This document shows positions 1-4,610 of a DNA stretch of 5,487 nucleotides, piece after piece. Origin of the DNA: Methanobacteriota archaeon (GTDB lineage: Archaea; Methanobacteriota; Methanobacteria; Methanobacteriales; Methanobacteriaceae); assembly GCA_023409695.1 (NCBI GenBank), contig JAEYQZ010000114.1:1-5487 (forward strand). Direction: 5' to 3'. A program made the translations under genes and the position numbers. Below the pieces are notes generated by a model. That model worked only from the letters and a program-made list of their open reading frames with translations, was not told the origin of the DNA and did not search any database. The first letter of the stretch is position 1. Every line of letters begins with the position of its first letter.

Positions 1-525
1 TCCAAAAGCGAAGTTATGGATAAATTAAAACCAATTAATCTCGGCGGCGGAACAGTATCAAAGGTAACAGAAGAAGATTTTGTATTAGAATCAGCTCCAG
101 GTAGATTTGAGGGCGGTACCCAAAATATAGTGGGTGTCATAGGTCTAGGGGCAGCTGTAAATTATGTTGAAAATATTGGAATTGAAAATATTGAAAAACA
201 CAGTGCAGAACTTACAAAGTATATGTTTGATAAGATTAATAGCATAGATAATACAATATGTTATGGTGATCCTGAGAATATTCATGGAATAGTTGCTTTC
301 AATGTGGAAGGCATGAACTCGCATGATGTTGCCAAAATACTGGATGAACTTAAAGATATATGTGTAAGAAGTGGTTATCACTGCGCAATTCCTGCAATAA
401 AGCATATAGGCGCAGATAAACTTGATGGAACCGTTAGGGCATCTGTTCATTATTATAATACTAAAGAAGAGATTGATATATTGGCAGAAACTGTTGAAGA
501 AATCTCTAAATTCGCGGGAGGTTGA
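1..525 (+). CDS. Cysteine desulfurase, SufS/CsdA-like, C-terminal 174 residues (5' truncated by window)
   Basis: This is a PLP-dependent class V aminotransferase-fold enzyme that removes sulfur from L-cysteine as an enzyme-bound persulfide, normally for Fe-S cluster assembly in the cytoplasm. The frame is open from base 1, so the gene starts outside the window and the ATG at 16 is internal. Visible family marks, numbered from base 1, are GGG at 15-17, the APGRFEGGTQNI stretch at 32-43 (group II desulfurases have PxRFEaGTp), VRSGYHCA at 122-129 with the catalytic Cys at 128, and RAS with YNT near 146-153. The short RxGxHC loop places it with SufS/CsdA rather than IscS/NifS. The PLP lysine lies upstream and cannot be seen. 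The stop is TGA, read through GGAGGTTGA, so a Shine-Dalgarno-like string overlaps the end of the gene. Whether it serves Fe-S assembly or tRNA thiolation cannot be told here. Confidence 0.93.
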   Translation, partial: SKSEVMDKLKPINLGGGTVSKVTEEDFVLESAPGRFEGGTQNIVGVIGLGAAVNYVENIGIENIEKHSAELTKYMFDKINSIDNTICYGDPENIHGIVAFNVEGMNSHDVAKILDELKDICVRSGYHCAIPAIKHIGADKLDGTVRASVHYYNTKEEIDILAETVEEISKFAGG

Positions 526-745
526 AGGAAATTACAAATTTCAATTTGTAATTTCCTGAACCCCAAAATTTTTTACAAAAATTTTGGAGGTTGAAGAAAC
601 TCTCAAACACGAAGTGTTTGGAGCCCTCAAACATGAAATGTTTGGGGCACCGAAAGCTATGCTTTCGAGTGCACAAAAATCGAAGATTTTTGTAAGTTCT
701 CAAACTCACATTTGAGAATTTCGAAACCCAAAAATAAATTTTTGG
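526..745. repeat. Array of eight consecutive hairpins
   Basis: The whole gap between the desulfurase stop and the next Shine-Dalgarno site is made of short inverted repeats. Stems are: (1) 526-540/543-557, 15 bp perfect; (2) 563-573/577-587, 11 bp; (3) 604-610/614-620, 7 bp, loop GAA; (4) 625-634/638-647, 10 bp with one G-T, loop GAA; (5) 651-657/661-667, 7 bp, loop TAT, extendable by 647-650/669-672 with A668 bulged; (6) 673-681/685-693, 9 bp, loop GAA; (7) 694-704/711-721, 11 bp with one G-T; (8) 728-735/738-745, 8 bp on paper, loop AA. Linkers between stems are very short. Hairpins 3 and 4 are tandem copies (602-625 and 626-649), and 2 and 8 resemble each other, both ending in TTTTGGAGGTT. 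Known function: none that I recognise. It could be an intergenic repeat family, a chain of transcription or mRNA-processing signals, or a structured leader for the small gene behind it. Confidence 0.85.
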
Positions 746-749
746 AGGT
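744..749 (+). promoter_or_regulatory. Shine-Dalgarno site of the small membrane protein, partly inside hairpin 8
   Basis: GGAGGT lies 6 bases before the ATG at 756, an ideal spacing for a methanogen. Its first two G residues (744-745) are the closing pairs of hairpin 8, opposite C728 and C729, so folding could limit ribosome access. The site is what supports the tiny open reading frame behind it. Confidence 0.7.
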
Positions 750-755
750 TAGCCT

Positions 756-842
756 ATGGATAGAACAAGAGCTATAGCAATATTTATAATTGTGCTGATG
801 ATTTTATGGGCAGTTGCAATTGCTGTACTAAGTGCATTCTAA
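756..842 (+). CDS. Small single-span membrane protein, 28 residues
   Basis: The frame begins ATG-GAT-AGA and ends TAA at 840-842. The product has a charged N-terminus MDRTR, then an unbroken hydrophobic stretch from about residue 6 to 28 (AIAIFIIVLMILW, then AVAIAVLSAF), enough for one membrane helix. The two arginines on the N-terminal side predict N-in, C-out by the positive-inside rule. Support for it being real is the strong GGAGGT site at 6-base spacing, the ATG start, and the lack of any other use for that site. It is too short for most gene callers. I do not recognise a family, and its function is unknown. It may be cotranscribed with the desulfurase upstream, or have its own start inside or after the hairpin array. 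A terminator-like palindrome follows 37 bases later. Confidence 0.65.
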   Translation: MDRTRAIAIFIIVLMILWAVAIAVLSAF

Positions 843-879
843 ATATATAGTAGCTGAACAATATATGTATGATAAAATT

Positions 880-900
880 AAATTCATTAAATGAATTTTT
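880..900 (+). terminator. Palindrome with T-run after the small gene
   Basis: AAATTCATT (880-888) and AATGAATTT (890-898) are perfect inverted repeats around one base, and the right arm runs into further T residues to 900. This fits a terminator for the transcript carrying the small membrane protein. The stem is AT-rich and weak, so it may equally act as an archaeal T-tract terminator without needing the fold. Confidence 0.45.
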
Positions 901-941
901 ATTTACTTCATATTTGACGAAATATTTTGAGTATTTTGATT

Positions 942-969
942 GCACCTGAAAATCCAGGTTTTTTGGTGC
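942..969 (+). promoter_or_regulatory. Alternative hairpins in the ribH leader (attenuator-like)
   Basis: ACCTG (944-948) pairs with CAGGT (955-959) across AAAATC, and the right arm runs into six T residues (959-964), like a small intrinsic terminator. GCACC (942-946) can instead pair with GGTGC (965-969). The two pairings share 944-946 and exclude one another. They end 7 bases before the ribH Shine-Dalgarno site. The layout resembles an attenuator, but the stems are only 5 bp and no promoter upstream is convincing (TCATATTT at 908-915 is a weak candidate). Confidence 0.35.
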
Positions 970-976
970 TTAAGAT

Positions 977-981
977 GGAGG
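977..981 (+). promoter_or_regulatory. Shine-Dalgarno site deciding the ribH start
   Basis: GGAGG sits 9 bases before the ATG at 991. It excludes the longer reading from a TTG at 940, whose extra 17 residues do not resemble RibH and which has no ribosome binding site. Confidence 0.8.
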
Positions 982-990
982 AAAAATAAC

Positions 991-1401
991 ATGGTAAAAG
1001 TCAGATTAGGAGCAGTAGTAGCTGAATTCAATTATGATATAACTCATATGATGTTAGAATTAGCTAAGGAACATGCTAAATTTTTAGATTCTGAGATAAC
1101 AAAAATAATCACCGTACCTGGTGTTTTTGACATGCCACTTGCAATTAAAAAACTTCTACAAGATGATGATATTGATGCAGTTATAACACTTGGAGCTGTT
1201 ATAGAAGGTGCAACATCACATGATGAAATAGTTGTACAGCACGCATCACGTAAAATTGCAGATTTAGCACTTGAATACGATAAACCAGTTGGTTTAGGAA
1301 TTTCAGGTCCCGGTATGACACGTCTAGAAGCTCATCAACGTGTTGAATATGGAAAACGTGCTGTTGAGGCAGCTGTTAAAATGTGTGAAAGATTAAAATA
1401 A
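991..1401 (+). CDS. ribH: 6,7-dimethyl-8-ribityllumazine synthase
   Basis: This cytoplasmic enzyme condenses 5-amino-6-ribitylaminouracil with 3,4-dihydroxy-2-butanone 4-phosphate to give the direct precursor of riboflavin. It usually assembles as pentamers or 60-subunit shells. The 136-residue product is typical of the short archaeal forms. Family marks are the aromatic-binding FN at 13-14, PGVFDMP at 43-49 (bacterial enzymes have Glu where this has Asp48), LGAVIEGATSHDEIV at 67-81 with the likely catalytic His77, and GISGPGMT at 103-110 followed by EAHQR at 113-117, where an arginine that binds phosphate is expected. ATG at 991 is chosen for its GGAGG site and because the family N-terminus fits. 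It stands alone, with no other rib gene in the window; a T-tract follows at once. Confidence 0.95.
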   Translation: MVKVRLGAVVAEFNYDITHMMLELAKEHAKFLDSEITKIITVPGVFDMPLAIKKLLQDDDIDAVITLGAVIEGATSHDEIVVQHASRKIADLALEYDKPVGLGISGPGMTRLEAHQRVEYGKRAVEAAVKMCERLK

Positions 1402-1402
1402 T

Positions 1403-1420
1403 CTTTTTTTTCTTATTTTT
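1403..1420 (+). terminator. T-tract terminator of ribH
   Basis: Eight T residues (1404-1411) start two bases after the ribH stop, then a second short T-run reaches 1420. A further T6 lies at 1432-1437. Archaeal RNA polymerase terminates on such tracts without a hairpin. Confidence 0.7.
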
Positions 1421-1654
1421 AAAGGAAGTACTTTTTTCTAAATTCTAAATATTACTATTTTTCAATGTTATTTACAATTTTTAGCTGCACTTGTTTATTG
1501 AAATGAGTTTTCATACAATTTATACGCTGTAATACGAATTTAAACAATTATAGTTACTTTATTATATTAAATAATAAATCTCTTTTGATTATACTCTCAA
1601 TTTGAAAATCCAAAATTAATATATTACATGGCAGTAAATTCAAAACAGTGCACC

Positions 1655-1725
1655 TTGATTATAAGTAAGTTTACAGGATGTACCGGAGTTAGTGGATTTT
1701 CCTGTAAGTTATTATTTGTAATCAA
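1655..1725 (+). other. 71-base imperfect hairpin, possible structured leader or small RNA
   Basis: The outer stem pairs 1655-1668 with 1712-1725, 14 bp with two G-T pairs. An internal loop (G1669 against 1709-1711) follows. The inner stem then pairs 1670-1678 with 1700-1708, of which eight pairs are Watson-Crick (TTACAGGA with TCCTGTAA). The terminal loop is 1679-1699. The TATA-like palindrome TAATATATTA at 1617-1626 is about 30 bases upstream, so a transcript could begin just before the hairpin. It could be the 5' leader of the marker 11 gene, a separate small RNA, or a decayed mobile repeat. I see no C/D boxes and no convincing H/ACA features. Confidence 0.5.
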
Positions 1726-1730
1726 TTAAC

Positions 1731-1737
1731 TATAAAA
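1731..1737 (+). promoter_or_regulatory. Candidate TATA box for the marker 11 gene
   Basis: TATAAAA lies 42 bases before the ATG at 1779. A start of transcription about 25 bases downstream would leave a leader of roughly 20 bases containing the AGGTGAT ribosome binding site. The surroundings are so AT-rich that other boxes are possible, including one at 1617-1626 ahead of the large hairpin. Confidence 0.35.
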
Positions 1738-1778
1738 CCAAGCAAAATTATTTAAATTAGCTTAAAGGTGATTATTAA

Positions 1779-2711
1779 ATGGAAATATTAACCCCCGACG
1801 ACTTAAAAGAAAGATTTAAAGACCCATGGGTAGCCCCATATAAAAAAGTTTTAACCATGGTTGACGATGACATGGTAGAAATTGTTGAATATCATCCATG
1901 TATTGGAGGCTCAGAGTGGATGGTCTATCAATATGAAAGGTCAAGTGATCTGGTAAAAAGTGCAGAAAGAGATGGAAATAAACATACTTATCTTGTAGAG
2001 GTTGGAAAAACAGATTTAAATCTTAAAGCAAGTTTTTCTGCTGCAGGGATCGAAGAAGTATCTGTTGAAGGGGATGAAGTTAAAGTAACCCACGCTGGCC
2101 TGGCAGGAGCAGGTGTTGGATCTGCAATGTGCCGGGGAATGGCTGAAGGAGTTAAAAGAGTTGAACTTTATGATATTGGGGGCGGCTCAAAAGTTGGAAG
2201 GGCTGCAGTTGTAACTCCTAAACTTCAGAAAGTTGTAATTGGAATTGATGATACTGATACTAAGGAAAAAGGGGCTACATGGACATTAGCCCATAACGTC
2301 GGAGCTGAATTAAGTAAAAGGGGCTTTGAATATATAAATCACGTTATTGTTCAATTATATCCACATAACCCCAATAAAACTCAAAATTGCGTTGCTATAG
2401 CACTTGTTTTCGCGGTTAAACCTGGTGAACGAGATAAATTAATTGAAGAAGCACGGGAACTATTTAAAGAGAGTACCTTATCTCAAAAGACTTCAATGGC
2501 AATTTTAGACGGTATTAAAATTCCTGAAAAACTGAGAGAATATTCAATGGCAACTAAACAGTCAATGATGTCGCTTGAAGAGGCTGAAAAAACTGCAAAA
2601 GAACTTGGAATAGAACTTATTGAAGTTACAGGTTCTCATGGTAAAATAGGAGCTCTTGCAGCGCTTGGACTTTATAATGATATAAAAGAAGCTGTAAAAG
2701 TTTATTATTGA
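1779..2711 (+). CDS. Methanogenesis marker protein 11 (TiaS-like fold)
   Basis: I recognise this 310-residue protein as methanogenesis marker protein 11, a family found in essentially all methanogens and of unsettled biochemical role. The N-terminal part (1-150) includes CIGGSEWMVY at 41-50 and glycine-rich AGLAGAGVG at 106-114. From about 151 it resembles the archaeal tRNA-Ile agmatidine synthetase TiaS: GIDDTDTKEKGATW at 155-168, HNPNKTQN at 196-203 (TiaS has NPNxPxKTRGN), and GKIGALAALG at 288-297 (TiaS has GLIGALAAIG). In TiaS these residues build the kinase-like ATP site, so nucleotide binding is a fair inference. The ATG start has AGGTGAT six bases upstream, matching the 16S rRNA tail. 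It stands alone, with the next gene converging on it. It is not TiaS itself, being shorter and lacking the OB-fold and zinc-ribbon C-terminus. Confidence 0.88.
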   Translation: MEILTPDDLKERFKDPWVAPYKKVLTMVDDDMVEIVEYHPCIGGSEWMVYQYERSSDLVKSAERDGNKHTYLVEVGKTDLNLKASFSAAGIEEVSVEGDEVKVTHAGLAGAGVGSAMCRGMAEGVKRVELYDIGGGSKVGRAAVVTPKLQKVVIGIDDTDTKEKGATWTLAHNVGAELSKRGFEYINHVIVQLYPHNPNKTQNCVAIALVFAVKPGERDKLIEEARELFKESTLSQKTSMAILDGIKIPEKLREYSMATKQSMMSLEEAEKTAKELGIELIEVTGSHGKIGALAALGLYNDIKEAVKVYY

Positions 2712-2719
2712 TTTTTCAA

Positions 2720-2749
2720 AAGTAAATGAGATTCTAAACTCATTTACTT
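2720..2749. terminator. Shared hairpin between convergent genes
   Basis: AAGTAAATGAG (2720-2730) pairs perfectly with CTCATTTACTT (2739-2749) across an 8-base loop. It lies directly after the marker 11 stop and covers the last codons and stop of the minus-strand glycosyltransferase. Because the stem reads the same from both sides, it could end or protect both transcripts. A T-run at 2712-2716 lies between the marker 11 stop and the stem. Confidence 0.6.
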
Positions 2750-4452
2750 AAAAATATATTTAAAAATTTACCTCGATCTGATGTTGCAAATTCAAAATTA
2801 GAGTTAGTTTGTCCTCCAATTTCTATTTTTATTGTGTGATTGCCCCAGTAAAGGGTAGTATCATCTTTAACATCGTTATTGATATAAATAGTACGGTCCT
2901 TCATATTATTTATGTAGATACTGTAAGTTCCATCTTTGAGGACTCCGGATGTTGTTGCAACTTCCTGATTATCAACATATATATTTACTATTCTGCCATT
3001 TTGATAGTCTGATTTAATTACAGCTCCTTCTGTAATGGACAAATTGCTAATATTTCCCTGTTCTGGCAGAGATCTTTCAACATATAAATTATTGAATATA
3101 TTTCTAAGATTGCTGTCTAATATGACTGTTCTTGTATTCACTCCGAGATATGTTCGTGCATCTCTTGGCATTCTTAATATATTGTCTTCTCCATGTATAG
3201 TTGGGCGTGTAGTGTATTTTTTGTTAAATATATATATGGAATCTCCATAATTCAAGCCTAATGTTTTCATAGCACTGGATGGGACCCTGAAGATACTATA
3301 TTCATTTTCAAGGGCGCTATCTACAGTATAAGGTCCCCTTGACTCTAATTGTAAACCATTGGGGCCTATTAGCACGAGATTACCTGAAGCTGGCTGTATT
3401 GATATTGTCCCATCATCTATGCTTACATATCCTACAAATGTGGATATCATGGTTAACAATATTAATCCAGAAATAAGAATTGGAAAGTGCATATAAATTA
3501 ATGACTTTAACGTGGGAAGTCTTCCACTGGATTTTGAAAGGATATTCGCTGTTCTTTTAACGAGAAGCACGCCATAATAAACGGCAATTATTAGCCCTGA
3601 TAATAGAATTACTAGTCCTATATCCATTGGAATTTTGTTTACGAAAAATATAGAGAAAAGCCCTAAAGTTATAAGTGAAAGTCCTAAAATGGCCATTCTT
3701 ATGTTTTTTCCCAGGTCATCCATCATGGAAAATCTACCATATGACATCGCACGGTCTACAATGGTCCTTACAACTTCATTAGCCATTTTGTTTAGACCTT
3801 CAATGGATGAATGCACGTGTTCGATTTCACCTATGTCAACTTCTTTTATCCTCATTCCTCTAACATCAGCATCTAATACAATTCCAATATCTACTCCATA
3901 GTCTTCTTCGAATTTTATCTTACTTAAAAAACTTCTTTTTGCTGCAAATTGGCCGCTTAAAGGTTGATCATATTTAAGTTCTGGGAAAAAGAAATTTAGC
4001 AGCGGTTTCGCAGTTAATTCTGTTACTCTTCCTGCTTTCCTTTTAAATTTGGTCTTAGTTAAGTCTGCTTTCCCATCTAAGATAGGGCTGATGATTTTTT
4101 CCACTTGTCTTGCGGTTAAATTTTTTAAATCAGCGTCAATAAATGCAACTATATCTCCAGTTGAATTTTCAAAACCAGTTTTTATAGCTGCACCTTTCCC
4201 TTTGTTTTTAGAATGGAGTATAACAGTTGTCCCTGCTTTTTGAGCAACATTTGCGGTGTCATCTGAAGATCCGTCATCGACAACAATTATTTCATTGACA
4301 CAATCTAAACTATTTATAACATTGATCACTTTGTCTATAGTTTCAGATTCATTATAAGCTGGAATTACGATAGATACTGTCATTTTTGTTTCTAAACCTC
4401 TGTTTTTGATTGATGCCATTAGTAAGACGAAAATTAGGATAAACCATGACAA
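2740..4452 (-). CDS. Membrane glycosyltransferase (GT2/GT81-like) with extracytoplasmic C-terminal domain
   Basis: The 570-residue product begins with a hydrophobic segment (2-15). A GT-A domain follows: IPAYNES at 30-36, VDDGSSDD at 58-65, the metal-binding DAD at 106-108, YGVDIG at 185-190 and HVH at 212-214. The last two resemble glucosyl-3-phosphoglycerate synthases, which transfer sugar from a nucleotide donor; the acceptor here is unknown. Three membrane helices follow (about 253-271, 278-298, 323-343), so the last 225 residues should lie outside the cell. Those hold two half motifs, IFRVPSSAMKTLGLNYGD from 387 and ILRMPRDARTYLGV from 425, then a beta-rich, Ig-like-looking segment (about 468-562). 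Start: the frame opens with GTG at 4461, but GAGGTG (4464-4459) sits 6 bases before a TTG at 4452, which I prefer. An ATG at 4383 (MTVSIVIPAYNES) with GAGGT 12 bases upstream is possible and would drop the first helix. Confidence 0.85.
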   Translation of the reverse strand: MSWFILIFVLLMASIKNRGLETKMTVSIVIPAYNESETIDKVINVINSLDCVNEIIVVDDGSSDDTANVAQKAGTTVILHSKNKGKGAAIKTGFENSTGDIVAFIDADLKNLTARQVEKIISPILDGKADLTKTKFKRKAGRVTELTAKPLLNFFFPELKYDQPLSGQFAAKRSFLSKIKFEEDYGVDIGIVLDADVRGMRIKEVDIGEIEHVHSSIEGLNKMANEVVRTIVDRAMSYGRFSMMDDLGKNIRMAILGLSLITLGLFSIFFVNKIPMDIGLVILLSGLIIAVYYGVLLVKRTANILSKSSGRLPTLKSLIYMHFPILISGLILLTMISTFVGYVSIDDGTISIQPASGNLVLIGPNGLQLESRGPYTVDSALENEYSIFRVPSSAMKTLGLNYGDSIYIFNKKYTTRPTIHGEDNILRMPRDARTYLGVNTRTVILDSNLRNIFNNLYVERSLPEQGNISNLSITEGAVIKSDYQNGRIVNIYVDNQEVATTSGVLKDGTYSIYINNMKDRTIYINNDVKDDTTLYWGNHTIKIEIGGQTNSNFEFATSDRGKFLNIFLSK

Positions 4453-4458
4453 AACGTA

Positions 4459-4464
4459 CACCTC
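4459..4464 (-). promoter_or_regulatory. Shine-Dalgarno site overlapping an alternative GTG start
   Basis: On the minus strand GAGGTG matches six bases of the AGGAGGTGAT consensus. Its last three bases form an in-frame GTG that opens the longest reading, but a ribosome bound here would start at the TTG six bases on (4452). This is the reason for the chosen glycosyltransferase start. Confidence 0.5.
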
Positions 4465-4495
4465 AAATTTTACATAAGTGAATATTGTATCAAAT

Positions 4496-4503
4496 TTTAT
4501 AAA
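4496..4503 (-). promoter_or_regulatory. Candidate TATA box of the glycosyltransferase
   Basis: TTTATAAA reads the same on both strands. On the minus strand it is placed so that transcription about 25 bases on would begin near 4473, leaving a 20-base leader with the GAGGTG site. It is a good match to the methanogen TATA consensus and the best in the divergent region. Confidence 0.45.
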
Positions 4504-4553
4504 TAATGCGGGTTATATTGAAATATCTGAAATACCTATTTACTTTCTCACAT

Positions 4554-4574
4554 ATGAAAATTTCTTATTTTCAT
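4554..4574. promoter_or_regulatory. Inverted repeat in the purE promoter region
   Basis: ATGAAAAT (4554-4561) and ATTTTCAT (4567-4574) are perfect inverted repeats around a 5-base spacer, ending 36 bases before the purE ATG. The place and size suit an operator for a dimeric regulator near the core promoter. No clear TATA box for purE is visible beside it, so the arm itself or the nearby AT-rich DNA may serve. The low complexity of the arms means chance is possible. Confidence 0.35.
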
Positions 4575-4610
4575 TGTAAAAAATTAATGTTAGATATTCG
4601 AAGGTGTAAA

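Larger units (their letters stand above)
517..750 (+). repeat. Three direct copies of GGAGGTT bracketing the hairpin array
   Basis: GGAGGTT occurs at 517-523, 586-592 and 744-750. The first two copies extend to the 11-base GGAGGTTGAAG (517-527, 586-596). The first overlaps the desulfurase stop codon and the last is the ribosome binding site of the small membrane protein. The array therefore lies exactly between two copies of a Shine-Dalgarno-like heptamer. This could reflect duplication during array insertion or expansion, or repeated selection of ribosome binding sites; the sequence alone does not decide. Confidence 0.7.
1402..1778. other. 377-base AT-rich intergenic region between ribH and the marker 11 gene
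   Basis: I find no coding frame with a ribosome binding site here and no tRNA-like fold. It holds the ribH T-tract at its left end, an AT-only inverted repeat TTTATTAT/ATAATAAA (1558-1565/1571-1578), the perfect palindrome TAATATATTA (1617-1626), the 71-base hairpin at 1655-1725, a TATA-like box at 1731-1737 and the Shine-Dalgarno site AGGTGAT at 1766-1772. TTGATTATA occurs twice in the same orientation (1585-1593 and 1655-1663). The stretch 1438-1557 shows nothing I can name. Confidence 0.6.

Noticed and set aside
506..709. 67-residue minus-strand open frame across the hairpin array
   Set aside because: It reads through the palindromes and the end of the desulfurase, has no ribosome binding site and gives a repetitive K/F/C-rich product. 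Open frames arise easily in such repeats.
526..745. CRISPR array
   Set aside because: The repeated units differ in sequence, there are no uniform spacers, and no cas gene is in view. Only two units (602-649) are true copies.
940..990. Longer N-terminus for ribH
   Set aside because: The start would be TTG without a ribosome site, within the leader hairpins, and the 17 extra residues do not fit the family.
942..990. FMN riboswitch before ribH
   Set aside because: The leader is too short and lacks the multi-helix FMN aptamer; these riboswitches are bacterial.
1558..1578. AT-only inverted repeat as a terminator or operator
   Set aside because: The stem has no GC pairs, and such repeats are expected by chance in DNA this AT-rich.
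1655..1725. Intact miniature transposable element
   Set aside because: The terminal TTGATTA/TAATCAA repeats are suggestive, but no flanking target-site duplication is seen and no second copy is in the window.
1655..1740. tRNA or H/ACA or C/D guide RNA
   Set aside because: No cloverleaf, no C/D boxes, and no clear K-turn or ACA at the right distance. The AAAACCA after the hairpin is probably chance.
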